From assembly GCA_002796325.1 (NCBI GenBank), contig PCXA01000001.1, forward strand, positions 324,838 through 388,837: a DNA stretch of 64,000 nt. Direction: 5' to 3'. The translations under genes and the position numbers were made by a program. The DNA comes from Deltaproteobacteria bacterium CG11_big_fil_rev_8_21_14_0_20_47_16. GTDB lineage: Bacteria > UBA10199 > GCA-002796325 > 1-14-0-20-47-16. The notes below the pieces were generated by a model. It worked only from the letters and a program-made list of their open reading frames with translations. It was not told where the DNA came from and searched no databases. Of the stretch, positions 18,540 to 28,288 are shown in pieces (within the stretch, counting starts at the first letter, position 1; every line of letters begins with the position of its first letter).

Positions 18540-18616
18540 AAAAGTATTTAACACAGAGCATCAAATCCCTCATTTTTAGACGCAACAATTCTGATGAGCC
18601 GCCGATAACCTTAGCG

Positions 18617-21600
18617 ATGTCACACAAACACGTTATCTATATATGTGGGGTTTCGCTCATTCTGGGGCTGGGGTGTAGCCAGGCCAAGGGGCCCGTTTCA
18701 GCGAATGCCGTTAATGGATCAGAAAATACACCTCTGACGATTCAGGATAAATCCCAGTTGATTGGTGGACCTGCCGCGGAAGGTCGTGTTGGCGATATTC
18801 TAATGGCCAATGACAAGATTCGGGTCATTATTCAAAAGCCTGGCAAGTATCAGGGGATTCAATCCTTTGGTGGTACAATCATTGATGCGGACCGAGTGCG
18901 TCCCGCAGGTGAACCAGGCCATGATCATTTTGGTACGCTGGTGCCGCTGATCAACATTGAATGGACTGTTAATGCATTGAGCATGGATGTTGTCAGTTCA
19001 GGCCCCAATAAACCAACCATTGTCCGTGTTAATGGTGTGTTGGATACCTTTGATTATCTCGACATCGACTTTATCGAACCAATTGCAAAACAATTGACGG
19101 GAACTGGTTTATTTTATTCTCCTCGTTTTGATGACATGGATGATCCATTCACAACGACCGATCTCAATCAAGTCGATGTCAATGTCACAACAGAATACCG
19201 CTTGGATCCTGGCACCAACTTTGTGAAGATTACGACTACCCTCAACAATCATGGCGAATCAGATGTCAAGATGCCGGTGGGGGATTTCGTGAACGGCTCA
19301 GGTCAGGTGCAGTTGCTGATTCCAGGTCTGGGGTTTGCACCCGACTTAATCAAACAACTTCCAGGTGATACGCCAGCGGTCTTGTATCCTGGTCTGCCCA
19401 ATACAGATGTCTCGTATGGATACTTTTATGAGTTTAAAGAGTTTTTAGATCCTGACCAGACGGTGCCAACACGTCTTAAGAGTGGATCGTTAAGTTATTC
19501 GGGTGTGACCGGTGTACTTTTGGGTGAAGAATTTCCAAAGGTATTTCCAGTAGGTGGTGGTCGCGACAGTCAGGTTAATTTTATCCTTCCAGCGGGTCAA
19601 AGTCGTACAATGACGCGCTACTTTGTGGTGGGGGATGGCAGTGCGGGATCGTTGTTGGATCAAGGGATGCAAATTTTAAAATTGCCCACACATCGTGTTT
19701 CGGGAATAGTTGTGAATGGACGGGGTGACTTTGTGGCAGGTGCGGATGTTGCAATCCTAAACGCCGACGGAAACACCATTGTGACATACCGCACGGATGA
19801 AGAAGGGCAATTTTCGGGTCAGCTATCGACGGGGGAGACGCCTGTTTCTCAGGCCTTTGGTACAGGCAAATATACGGTATCGGTTCATGTGCCCGGTTAT
19901 GCTGCAACAGATGTTAGTGGTGCGTCGCTTCATAGTTCGGCGGTATGCACGCCTGATACCGTGGATATGAAAAAAGAAGATGCCCTCGGTATACGTTGTG
20001 TATTGGGCGCAAGTGGTACTCTGCAATTTGCAGGTGTAACAGATGCAGAGAGCGGGCAATTTGTGCCCGCACGATTGACGATTGTGGGTTTTGATCCTTC
20101 AGTCGATTTGGATAAGACCGATCGTTTCTTTGATCATAATATTTATGACAAACCGTATGGCGTGGCAGATATTCAGCACTTTAATGCGCATGGCAATTTG
20201 GGACTTTCTGAAAGTAATATGATGCGTTTGGCGCCAGGTTACTACCTGTTGGTCTTTACGCGTGGTCCGGAATATTCCATGGAGGTGCGTCCCGTTACTG
20301 TTACCAATGGTGCTGTGATTCCGATACAGCCGGTGGTGCTCAAGCATGTTGTTAAAACGCCGGGATATATTAGCGCTGATTTTCACGTCCATGGAATTAA
20401 TTCACCCGATAGTACTGTGCTTCAGGAAAATCGTGTCTTAGAAACAGTAGCAGAAGGTTTGGATGTCCTACAATCGTCTGATCATGATTTTTTAACAGAC
20501 TATGCCCCGGCAGCACGTGATCTTGCAGCGCGTGGACTGATCTCGGATAATGCATTGCAAACAATTGTAGGTGATGAAATCTCGCCCAACAACTTGGGCC
20601 ACATTCAAGCGTTTCCTTATTGGGCTGATCCAGAGGAGTCTAGTGGTGGTGCCTTGGACTGGTCGTATAGCGATTCGGATGTTGTGAGCCCTGCCCCTGA
20701 TTATACAATGACCGTTCCTCAAATTATGGCCGAGGCGCGTAAAATCCATGGGCCAGATAAAAAGATCATTCAAGTAAATCATATCGCCGAGACGCCGCTG
20801 TCTATTCCAATTGTAACCGGGTGGGTCACAACAACTGCTTATATGGATGGGTTTGGTGTGCAGCCTTTGTCGACGTTTACAGATCCTGTGACACAACGAA
20901 TGTTGGCGGTGAACTCGCCAATGCCGCTGCCGTTTGGTGATTCCCCAATGATTGGAACTGAGTTTGATGCGGTTGAATTAATTCCAGGTGAAGCGGTGAT
21001 TGATCATGACATGGTGCAATCTGCAATACCTGTATGGTTTAACCTGCTCAATCTGGGTATCCTGGCAACTGCAACAGCCAATTCGGATACACACACCAGT
21101 TATGGCTTACCAGTAGGTCTGCCACGTAACTATATTGCATCTCCTGTGGATCCACGTGATACGGCGGGTGACCAATACAGAAATATTGATCCTGAAAAAT
21201 ACGCAGATCCAATTCGTGATCATCATTTAATCATTTCAGCAGGGCCCTTTGTCACAATGGCTGCAACGGGTGAGGATGGTGGTGTGGCGCAAGTTGGTGA
21301 TGTGGTGCATGGGCATCAGATTCAACTTCATATCGAAGTGACTGCGCCGGATTGGGCATGGTTTGATACGATTGATATTTATGCCAATACAGAACCTCTT
21401 CCTGCAGATGATGATGGCGTGACGCCACTAAAGGGTGCAGCTGCAAATCCACGGAGTTTTTCTGCAAGTTATCATCAACCCAAATATGTGTATCAACCCA
21501 CTCAGGTATACCGATTGCGTGATGGTACGTTGAAGAGTTGGAAAAAGGAAAATGGACTTATCACAGCAACGTTGGATTTGACCATCAATGCCAAAAAAGA

Positions 21601-21880
21601 CACGTGGGTTGTGGCCTATGTGCATGGAACTCGCGAAACAGAAGGGTATAAATCGCTGTTTCCATACTCACCCAATTCGGTGAAGGATAAAAAGCCTGCT
21701 CCATTGGAGGGAAACTTCACGTTGAATGATTTTTACAGCCACCCCGATTTGGATGTGCCGGCATGGGCGTTAACCAATCCGATCTTCATTGATGTGGATG
21801 GCGATACGAATGGGGATGGCCATCCATTTGAAGCACTTTATGTCCAACAGGGGATTTCACCTGTTAAGATGTCTCAGTAG
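18617..21880 (+). CDS. Giant lipoprotein with CehA/McbA-type PHP metallohydrolase domain
   Basis: 1087 residues with lipobox LGLGC (about Cys20). The N-terminal half (about 40-350) is a beta-rich domain. A carboxypeptidase-regulatory-like fold follows (about 355-430, HRVSGIVVNGRGDFVAGADV), then a CehA/McbA-family PHP hydrolase domain. Its metal ligands begin at DFHVH (588-592) and SSDHD (620-624), with further His residues at HIQAFP and NSDTHTSYG. CehA/McbA members hydrolyse carbamates or phosphoesters with bound metals; the substrate here is unknown. The protein is likely anchored in the outer membrane or on the cell surface. The ATG at 18617 is the first in frame and starts a clear signal peptide. 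Confidence 0.82.
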   Translation: MSHKHVIYICGVSLILGLGCSQAKGPVSANAVNGSENTPLTIQDKSQLIGGPAAEGRVGDILMANDKIRVIIQKPGKYQGIQSFGGTIIDADRVRPAGEPGHDHFGTLVPLINIEWTVNALSMDVVSSGPNKPTIVRVNGVLDTFDYLDIDFIEPIAKQLTGTGLFYSPRFDDMDDPFTTTDLNQVDVNVTTEYRLDPGTNFVKITTTLNNHGESDVKMPVGDFVNGSGQVQLLIPGLGFAPDLIKQLPGDTPAVLYPGLPNTDVSYGYFYEFKEFLDPDQTVPTRLKSGSLSYSGVTGVLLGEEFPKVFPVGGGRDSQVNFILPAGQSRTMTRYFVVGDGSAGSLLDQGMQILKLPTHRVSGIVVNGRGDFVAGADVAILNADGNTIVTYRTDEEGQFSGQLSTGETPVSQAFGTGKYTVSVHVPGYAATDVSGASLHSSAVCTPDTVDMKKEDALGIRCVLGASGTLQFAGVTDAESGQFVPARLTIVGFDPSVDLDKTDRFFDHNIYDKPYGVADIQHFNAHGNLGLSESNMMRLAPGYYLLVFTRGPEYSMEVRPVTVTNGAVIPIQPVVLKHVVKTPGYISADFHVHGINSPDSTVLQENRVLETVAEGLDVLQSSDHDFLTDYAPAARDLAARGLISDNALQTIVGDEISPNNLGHIQAFPYWADPEESSGGALDWSYSDSDVVSPAPDYTMTVPQIMAEARKIHGPDKKIIQVNHIAETPLSIPIVTGWVTTTAYMDGFGVQPLSTFTDPVTQRMLAVNSPMPLPFGDSPMIGTEFDAVELIPGEAVIDHDMVQSAIPVWFNLLNLGILATATANSDTHTSYGLPVGLPRNYIASPVDPRDTAGDQYRNIDPEKYADPIRDHHLIISAGPFVTMAATGEDGGVAQVGDVVHGHQIQLHIEVTAPDWAWFDTIDIYANTEPLPADDDGVTPLKGAAANPRSFSASYHQPKYVYQPTQVYRLRDGTLKSWKKENGLITATLDLTINAKKDTWVVAYVHGTRETEGYKSLFPYSPNSVKDKKPAPLEGNFTLNDFYSHPDLDVPAWALTNPIFIDVDGDTNGDGHPFEALYVQQGISPVKMSQ

Positions 21881-22619
21881 CATCAAGGACCGTTTGTCGT
21901 CTTCCCACCCATTTGCTCAAAACAATTGCTAGTTCGTAGAGTCCCAACATGGGCGCCGCCATCAGTGCGAGACTAATCATATCGGGAGTGAGTATGGCTG
22001 CCAGTGCGACAATGGCAAAAATAGCGTATCGTCGTCCTTTGGATAGCATCTCGGCTGTGAGGATATGCATATATGTGAGTAATGTTGTGACGATGGGGAG
22101 TTCAAATGCGATGCCAAACGCCAATAAAGTGGTCAGTACAAAGTTGAAGTAATTGTCGATGGACCATGCAGGCGTAACGCCCAATCCCAATGAATAATCC
22201 CAAAAAAAGCGCAGTGATACGGGCAAGACAACGCTGTAAGCCATCATAACGCCCGCGGCAAAAAGTAGTAGTCCAAATAAAAAGGCGCTAGAGATATAGC
22301 GACGTTCCTTTTGTTTTAACCCTGGTGAGACAAACCACCACAATTCTCGAATGATAATGGGTGATGCGAGGACAAGTCCCACAATCAGCGCAATTTGCAT
22401 GCTAATGGAAAATGTTTCTGATGGGTCCAGAGACTGAATGATAACGGATTGGTGTTGTGTGAAGCTTGAATAAGGGCGCATCAACAGTTTGAAGAGCGGT
22501 GTCGCAAAACAAAATGCGGCAACTGATGTAATTAATGTTGCGATAATAGAACGAAACAAAACTCGCTGCAACTCGCTGAGATGCCCGGAAAGTGATTTGA
22601 GCAAGCCCTCGTCGAGCAT
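21864..22619 (-). CDS. tatC: Sec-independent translocase subunit TatC
   Basis: Receptor for twin-arginine signal peptides in the inner membrane. 251 residues with six predicted membrane helices and the family signature positions: HLSELQRVLFRS at the N-terminus, PSETFSISMQIALIVGLVLASPI, and LWWFVSPGLKQKERRYI. It lies 3 bases after tatA on the same strand, forming a minimal TatAC operon without tatB; the single TatA may serve both functions. Its 3' end overlaps the convergent CehA-like gene by 17 bases. Confidence 0.96.
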   Translation of the reverse strand: MLDEGLLKSLSGHLSELQRVLFRSIIATLITSVAAFCFATPLFKLLMRPYSSFTQHQSVIIQSLDPSETFSISMQIALIVGLVLASPIIIRELWWFVSPGLKQKERRYISSAFLFGLLLFAAGVMMAYSVVLPVSLRFFWDYSLGLGVTPAWSIDNYFNFVLTTLLAFGIAFELPIVTTLLTYMHILTAEMLSKGRRYAIFAIVALAAILTPDMISLALMAAPMLGLYELAIVLSKWVGRRQTVLDATETS

Positions 22620-22622
22620 GGA

Positions 22623-22814
22623 TTACGCTTTCGGTGGTAAATCTTTGTCTTGATTGCCGGACTTGATGTCGTCGGAAAGATTGTTCATCCCGCGCTTAAA
22701 TTCGGTGATGCTCTTTCCGAATGCTTTTGCAAGTTCTGGTAGGCGTTTGGCACCAAACAGCAGAATGCCAAGTACCAACAAAATTGCGATATCTGAAAAT
22801 TGAAAACGTCCCAT
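22623..22814 (-). CDS. tatA: Sec-independent translocase subunit TatA
   Basis: 63 residues: a short N-terminus, one membrane helix (SDIAILLVLGILLFGAKRLPELA), the conserved FG/LPELAKAFG amphipathic helix and a charged tail. Oligomers form the protein-conducting element of the Tat system. I set the start at Met 22814 because AGGAGGT sits just upstream and TatA proteins start this way; a frame extending to 22886 adds a non-conserved stretch. Confidence 0.93.
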   Translation of the reverse strand: MGRFQFSDIAILLVLGILLFGAKRLPELAKAFGKSITEFKRGMNNLSDDIKSGNQDKDLPPKA

Positions 22815-22972
22815 AGGACCTCCTCTAGTAAGTGCCGCCTGACTAGGGCATTTAATGTTGCTTGGCAAGGCTTGCTTCGTGAACAATTCTGCATTCCGTA
22901 GTCTTTCTAAGTTGCGAATTTTCCATAGAATTGCTAGAGCCCAGCGTGAAATTCATTGATTTGGGGGTGATT

Positions 22973-25900
22973 GTGGGAAAAAGGTACTTGGTTTGGGCTG
23001 TTTTGCTTATTTTGGGCATGGGACAGTTTGCGAATGCCGCGACGACAGACCCTAAAATTAAGTGGTATACGATTACAACTCCCCACTTTAGAGTGATTTT
23101 CCCTCAAAAAAATGAAGAAACAGCCCGAAAAGTTGCTGCTTATGCTGAAGAGGCCTACGACATTGTCGGTGGCAAGTTCAAATGGCATCCCCACGGTAAG
23201 ACCAATATGGTCATTACTGATCACAATGATGAAGCTAACGGTTTGACGACTGTTTTACCGTATAAATATATGAATATCCGGGTGACATCGCCGGATCCTG
23301 GTCAATCGCTTCACCTTTACGACAACTGGCTGCGTACGTTGATCATGCACGAATACACTCACGTGGTACATTTGGATCAACGTGGTGGTGTGGTGACACC
23401 ATTGCGCTATATGTTTGGTAGTACCGTGTCCCCCAATGGTGCAACGCCTGGATGGATTCGTGAAGGTATTGCAACGCTTCAGGAGACGGACACAGCACAT
23501 AGTCATCATAATGGGCGTGGTGATACGACATATAGTGATATGATTTTGCGCGCTGCCATTCTGCAAAATGATTTTCCAAAAATTGACCAAGTGAGTGGTC
23601 CAGGTTGGGCTTGGCCAGGTGCTGAAGGGCAATATATTTATGGTGTGAAGTTTTTGCAGTATCTACAGAGTAAGTATGGATCAGCCAAGTTGATGAAGTT
23701 TAACGAATTGACATCGCACTCCATGCTATTTTTTGCGATCAATCATCAGGCAAAACGCGTTTGGAAGAAGAGCTTTTACAAGTTGTGGAAAGAATGGCAG
23801 GCAAGCATTCGACCCCGCTATGAAGTTGAAGCTGAGCGCATTCGTCAAAGGGGTATCACAGAGCTAACGCCAGTGACCAAATTAGGGTCTGATGTAACAA
23901 TTACAGCACTGGATTATAGCCCGGACGGTAAGACAATTGCGTACGCCATGAGTTCGCCGCACGAAAACCCGACAATCAAGTTGCTTGATCTGGAAACTGG
24001 AAAGCATAGAACATTAGTTCGTAAGTTAACTGCCAATCAACTGACCTTTAGTCCTGATGGTAAAACGCTCTATTTCTCTGCGCTTGCATTGCATAAGCGC
24101 TATAATTTATTCCGAGATCTCTTCGCTGTGGATCTTGAAAAGAATAAGCTGGCCCAGTTGACGCACGGCTTGCGTGCGCAGGACCCAGATGTATCTCCAG
24201 ATGGTAATAGTATTTTGTTTACAACCAATGATGATGGGACTCGACAGCTTGCTGTATACGATATTCAGAAAAAGAAAGTGACGGTCCTATCGATTGCTGC
24301 ACCCAAGTATACCCAATATTCTCACCCGCGTTGGTCTCCAGATGGAAAAATGATTGTGGCGTCGGTTTGGCAAAATGGACAGAGAGACATCTATCTCTAC
24401 ACAATTAAAGGTCAGTTAGCGCGCAAGTTAACCGATGATGATTCCATTGATGGTGATGTGGATTGGATGAAGGATGGTCGTCATGTAATTTTTAGTTCGG
24501 ATCGTTCTGGGGTGAGTAATCTTTATATCGCGGACGTGTTTACAGGTGAGACTCGGCAGCTTAGCAATGTGTTGACCGGCGTATTTTCAGCAGCTCCAGC
24601 GCCAGATGAAAAGTCTGCAGTGGCCATGTATTATACAGGTAAAGGCTACAAGCTGATGCGCTTGGATATTCCAAATATTAACACTTTACCTATTGTGGAT
24701 GCAGGAACAAAATCGCCAAAGGGTTTTGGGAAATCGTATGTTGTGCCAATGAATCAACAGAAGGTCATAGATCCTGACCTGTATGATGAAGATACCGAAG
24801 GGGAGCAAACAGGTCTTCGCCAAAAGTCGGAAGGTAGTCAGGACCAAAAAAGTGGTCAAAGGACTGGTGGTGCGCAACAGGCGGACACTTCGAGTGGCCT
24901 GCCTTTCGTGCCAGAAATTAAGACGCCTAAAACCAAGTATAACCCTCTTAAAGGACCGCTACTCTTACCACATTATTTGAGCCCATTCTTTAGTACGTTG
25001 GATAACGGTGTTATTTTTGGTGGTATTACGGGATCATCAGATCCGTTAAATCGGCACTCTTGGCAGGCGGGTATTAACTATCGAACAGACTCGGATCACT
25101 TGGGTTTTTCAGGTAGTTATACCTATTCGCGTTGGCGCCCGCAGTTCACCCTAAATTTTGTAAACTACTCCGCCAACATGGGCTTTCTCACCTTTAACGA
25201 AGGTGGGACATTGGTTACTAAAAATATCTACGAAGCGCGCAATCGTGGGTCAGTGATTGTGGCCTATCCATTTAAGCAGCAGAGTATTGCGTTTATGTAT
25301 TCATTTGAACACCGCAATTCGATTTCCAGACCTGCATTGCTTCCTCAAGAAGATACTCTCCTAAACTTTGGCCGTTTTGCGGGCCCGCAGATTTTTTATG
25401 TGTTCTCGAATGTGGAGAAAACTAAGGCTGCAATTAGTGGCGAAAAGGGTACCAGGATCCGTGCAATGGGCGTGTTTAACAACACCTTCTTCGGAACACT
25501 TTCGGATAACGTCCAAGAAATTTTTGGTGGTGATATTCGTCAGTATATACCAATGCCTTGGCTGCATCATGTGTTGGCATTTCGTTTGGGAGGCGGGATT
25601 GCATTTAATCAACAGCTGGTTCAAGGTACGTTTACACTCGGTGGTTCTTTGGGTGAGGGGCAGCTTTCGGCGGGTGGTGACAGTATGTATTACTTCCCGT
25701 TGCGTGGTTTGCCTGTAGCGTCGTTATCACGTAGCCGTGCGCTATTACTTTCATCTGAATATCGCATGCCGCTAATGTATGTTCAGCGTGGACTTGGAAC
25801 AATGCCGTTTTATTTCAATACGTTACACTTGGCATTCTTTGCTGACTATGGAAATGCATGGAATAAGAATGAAAGTTTGGGCGGCTATGCAGGATTTGGT

Positions 25901-26092
25901 AACTTTATGCTTGGTACGGGTGCTGAATTGCGAGCGGATATTACTATTGGCCATGGTTTGCCGATCTTTGGACGCTTAGGTTACGCAATTATTGTAGTGA
26001 ATCGTGATCGTATTGGTGGCCTAACGGATAACGTGCTGCATACATCTGCTGACTATGGAACTGCAATCTTGCAGTTGGGCACCTCATTCTAA
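22973..26092 (+). CDS. Outer-membrane HEXXH / TolB-propeller / Omp85-like barrel protein
   Basis: About 1039 residues with three recognisable parts. After a signal peptide ending in ANA, a gluzincin-like protease domain has HEYTH at 126-130 and a downstream Glu in GWIREG (Glu164), the metal-binding pattern of MA-clan peptidases. The middle (about 280-580) has PD40/TolB-type beta-propeller repeats (YSPDGKTIAYAMSS, FSPDGKTLYFS, VSPDGNSILFTTN). The last 350 residues are strand-rich and end in a terminal aromatic-like signature (TAILQLGTSF), resembling a BamA/Omp85 barrel. The likely start is GTG 22973 with GGGGGTG upstream, which gives a standard signal peptide; TTG 22931 is an alternative. It heads an operon with the PAP2-like and MBL-fold genes. 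Confidence 0.85.
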   Translation: MGKRYLVWAVLLILGMGQFANAATTDPKIKWYTITTPHFRVIFPQKNEETARKVAAYAEEAYDIVGGKFKWHPHGKTNMVITDHNDEANGLTTVLPYKYMNIRVTSPDPGQSLHLYDNWLRTLIMHEYTHVVHLDQRGGVVTPLRYMFGSTVSPNGATPGWIREGIATLQETDTAHSHHNGRGDTTYSDMILRAAILQNDFPKIDQVSGPGWAWPGAEGQYIYGVKFLQYLQSKYGSAKLMKFNELTSHSMLFFAINHQAKRVWKKSFYKLWKEWQASIRPRYEVEAERIRQRGITELTPVTKLGSDVTITALDYSPDGKTIAYAMSSPHENPTIKLLDLETGKHRTLVRKLTANQLTFSPDGKTLYFSALALHKRYNLFRDLFAVDLEKNKLAQLTHGLRAQDPDVSPDGNSILFTTNDDGTRQLAVYDIQKKKVTVLSIAAPKYTQYSHPRWSPDGKMIVASVWQNGQRDIYLYTIKGQLARKLTDDDSIDGDVDWMKDGRHVIFSSDRSGVSNLYIADVFTGETRQLSNVLTGVFSAAPAPDEKSAVAMYYTGKGYKLMRLDIPNINTLPIVDAGTKSPKGFGKSYVVPMNQQKVIDPDLYDEDTEGEQTGLRQKSEGSQDQKSGQRTGGAQQADTSSGLPFVPEIKTPKTKYNPLKGPLLLPHYLSPFFSTLDNGVIFGGITGSSDPLNRHSWQAGINYRTDSDHLGFSGSYTYSRWRPQFTLNFVNYSANMGFLTFNEGGTLVTKNIYEARNRGSVIVAYPFKQQSIAFMYSFEHRNSISRPALLPQEDTLLNFGRFAGPQIFYVFSNVEKTKAAISGEKGTRIRAMGVFNNTFFGTLSDNVQEIFGGDIRQYIPMPWLHHVLAFRLGGGIAFNQQLVQGTFTLGGSLGEGQLSAGGDSMYYFPLRGLPVASLSRSRALLLSSEYRMPLMYVQRGLGTMPFYFNTLHLAFFADYGNAWNKNESLGGYAGFGNFMLGTGAELRADITIGHGLPIFGRLGYAIIVVNRDRIGGLTDNVLHTSADYGTAILQLGTSF

Positions 26093-26104
26093 TATTATAA
26101 ACTT

Positions 26105-26740
26105 ATGACCTCGCACGAACTTTGGAAAAAGAGATTTTGGTTTTTGGTATCAGTTGCCTATTTTGTGTTTGGCTACATGGGTTGTAATTATTGGTTAGAG
26201 AACTATGCCCACTATTACTATATAATGGATTTGCCAGGTGAGCGCAGCATTCCCATGCTGCCAATTTTTATTTTTGGGTATCTGCTGATTTATGCCTGTC
26301 TGATTCTACTATATATTATATTTGATGATGATTATGCGTACTTCCGATTTACTGTTGGTGCATTTTTGTGGGTAACAACTATTCACTATATCATTTTCTT
26401 TTTGTATCCAGTGCGAATGGTTTACCGACCTGATTTGGTTGGTGCAACAGATTGGGTGTCGCGTCTGGCAGCCTGGTATTTTACGCTTGATTATCCCAAC
26501 AATTGCTTTCCTTCACTACACGTCGCGTACCCCTATTTAGGAACGTTGCTGTTGTGGCCATATAAGCGTAAGTGGGCATATGCATTTGCTGTAATGACGA
26601 TCATTATTGCGACATCTGTAGTGTTGGTGAAGCAGCATTATATTCTAGATGCGGTGGGTGCCGTAGTGGTGACCAGTTTGGCATTCTGGGCATACAAGCG
26701 ACTATTATCTGAATCGGTAACGGATACACATGCCAATTGA
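26105..26740 (+). CDS. PAP2-superfamily membrane phosphatase/phosphotransferase (Aur1/Ipt1-like)
   Basis: 211 residues with about six hydrophobic helices. The two-part catalytic signature of PAP2 enzymes is present near the C-terminus: NCFPSLHV (the Ser-x-His part) and VKQHYILDAVGAV (His-xxx-Asp part). This arrangement resembles inositolphosphotransferases and lipid phosphatases that act on phospholipid headgroups or undecaprenyl pyrophosphate at the membrane surface. The exact substrate cannot be read from sequence. It starts 12 bases after the barrel protein gene and overlaps the next gene by 11 bases. Confidence 0.85.
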   Translation: MTSHELWKKRFWFLVSVAYFVFGYMGCNYWLENYAHYYYIMDLPGERSIPMLPIFIFGYLLIYACLILLYIIFDDDYAYFRFTVGAFLWVTTIHYIIFFLYPVRMVYRPDLVGATDWVSRLAAWYFTLDYPNNCFPSLHVAYPYLGTLLLWPYKRKWAYAFAVMTIIIATSVVLVKQHYILDAVGAVVVTSLAFWAYKRLLSESVTDTHAN

Positions 26741-27326
26741 AATTATTCAAATTCCGGTTGGTCCTATGGCCAACTTTGCCTATCTGGTTGTGGATGCAGA
26801 CACGAAACATGCAGTAGTTGTGGATCCTGGATGGGAATCAGAAACAATATTAAACGTCGCAAAAGATGCAGGTCTTACAATAGATGGTGTGTGGCTTACA
26901 CATACTCATTTTGATCATATTCAGGAAGTGCCAGCTATTATGACAGCTGCAGGTGTACCAGTTTGGGTGCATACTCTAGAAAAGGATTTGCTTGGTGATG
27001 TTCCAGGGGATGTTAATTTATTGAACGAAGGGGATCTCGTTCAAGTGGGCGGTTGCCGGGCGCAAGTGCTGCATACACCGGGCCATTCACCTGGTGGTAT
27101 TTGTTATTTGATTGATGATCATTTGATCACTGGTGATAGTTTGTTTGTGGGTGCTGTTGGCCGGACGGATTTACCGGGTTCAGATCCGCGTGCAATGGGT
27201 CAGTCGTTGAAACGCTTGGCTCAGCTGCCTGAACATTTGAATGTATATCCCGGACATGATTATGGTGATTCACCCACGAGTACGATTGCCCACGAAAAAC
27301 GCACCAACCCCTACATGCGCCTTTAG
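26730..27326 (+). CDS. MBL-fold metallohydrolase (glyoxalase II-like)
   Basis: 198 residues with the metal-binding pattern of the metallo-beta-lactamase superfamily: THTHFDH, HTPGHSPGG, GDSLF and VYPGHDYG. The length and order of motifs fit short glyoxalase II/YcbL-like hydrolases; a persulfide dioxygenase is less likely without its flanking residues. It overlaps the upstream PAP2-like gene by 11 bases. A 31-base sequence repeated after ctaB begins directly after its stop codon. Confidence 0.88.
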   Translation: MPIEIIQIPVGPMANFAYLVVDADTKHAVVVDPGWESETILNVAKDAGLTIDGVWLTHTHFDHIQEVPAIMTAAGVPVWVHTLEKDLLGDVPGDVNLLNEGDLVQVGGCRAQVLHTPGHSPGGICYLIDDHLITGDSLFVGAVGRTDLPGSDPRAMGQSLKRLAQLPEHLNVYPGHDYGDSPTSTIAHEKRTNPYMRL

Positions 27327-27357
27327 GTGCACCCCGTACATTTCGCCTAGGGTTTAT
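27327..27357 (+). repeat. 31-bp exact repeat, copy 1, immediately after a stop codon
   Basis: The 31 bases from 27327 to 27357 are identical to the reverse complement of 54564-54594. They begin GTGCACCCCGTACATTTCG and contain the palindromes GTGCAC, GTAC and CCTAGG. In both copies the repeat lies in the same orientation relative to the gene it follows and starts at the last base of, or directly after, a TAG stop codon. The 50-base gap here to the convergent flavoprotein gene holds nothing else. Confidence 0.9.
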
Positions 27358-27376
27358 CTGCTTATTAATTATATGG

Positions 27377-28288
27377 CTAGCCGTTTAGGTGTTGAATTGC
27401 GGAGAGGGCTGCGGCAACTCCTTGCGCTGCGGTAAGGCTTGGGTGTTGGTATTCAGCACACAACAGATCACCACAAGCAAAGAGTCCAGGGCAACTGGTG
27501 GCCAGTTGTGCGGATACCAGAGGGGTCTTGCTGTCAGATAGGTTTGTCAAATTCCCCAGCCATTCTGAATTACCAATGTGACCATGTGTTGGAATCCAAA
27601 CCGCTTGAGCGTGTAGTTGACGCTCTTGGCCGGCTGCTTGAATGATAACGGTGCCCACTTCGGCAAGTCCCTGAATATCTTTGAGGCTGGCACTGTAAAT
27701 AATTTCAACGTTGGGACACTTTTGTAGTTGTTGTTGTAAAGGTTCAGTCATGTCGAGTTTTGTGGCAGGGACGATAAGATAAATTTTTTCAAAGCCTTGG
27801 GCGTAAGGTAGTAATCGTTCAACAATATCCGCAGTTTTGCCAGTTGCAACCAAGGTCTTTCCAAAATAGAGCGGCGCATCCACTTTTAAATGATAGAAAA
27901 CGCCTTTTCCAAAGAACTTGTCTTCACCTGGCAACGCAGTATGTCCATGGTGAAGAAGGCCGGTGGCTGCAATGACGGTGCGGCACTGTCGGGTTGCACC
28001 CGATGCAAGTGTGACTTGAAACCCATTTTCAACAGCTTCAATTTTTTGCACAGTATCAGTTGTGATTTTACCTTTAGAGCTCTGAATTTGGCTGCGAATG
28101 TGCTCTACAAGTGATGCACCACTAGCGGCGTTGGATCCTCCTGGATAGTAGGTGGTGGCGGAAAGTCGCGCGACACGTGTATCTGCGGTTGAAGTGGCAA
28201 TGAGCTCTATATCGACACGATGTTGGGCCAAGGTGAGTGCTGCTGAGAGGCCTGCAAGGCCGCCACCTACAATTATGCAATCGCTCAT
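27377..28288 (-). CDS. FAD-dependent NAD(P)-type oxidoreductase (thioredoxin-reductase-like, no CxxC)
   Basis: 303 residues. The FAD-binding Rossmann motif is IIVGGGLAGLSAALTLAQHR at the N-terminus, and a second FAD-contact motif is LFACGDLL near the C-terminus. Overall it resembles thioredoxin reductase and ferredoxin-NADP reductase. The redox pair CxxC that follows VFYH in thioredoxin reductases is missing, so it cannot act as a standard thioredoxin reductase. The start at 28288 overlaps the upstream gene in ATGA and has GGAGTGG upstream; the frame extends to 28327 without support. It is probably co-translated with the MqnA/D-family gene. Confidence 0.82.
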   Translation of the reverse strand: MSDCIIVGGGLAGLSAALTLAQHRVDIELIATSTADTRVARLSATTYYPGGSNAASGASLVEHIRSQIQSSKGKITTDTVQKIEAVENGFQVTLASGATRQCRTVIAATGLLHHGHTALPGEDKFFGKGVFYHLKVDAPLYFGKTLVATGKTADIVERLLPYAQGFEKIYLIVPATKLDMTEPLQQQLQKCPNVEIIYSASLKDIQGLAEVGTVIIQAAGQERQLHAQAVWIPTHGHIGNSEWLGNLTNLSDSKTPLVSAQLATSCPGLFACGDLLCAEYQHPSLTAAQGVAAALSAIQHLNG

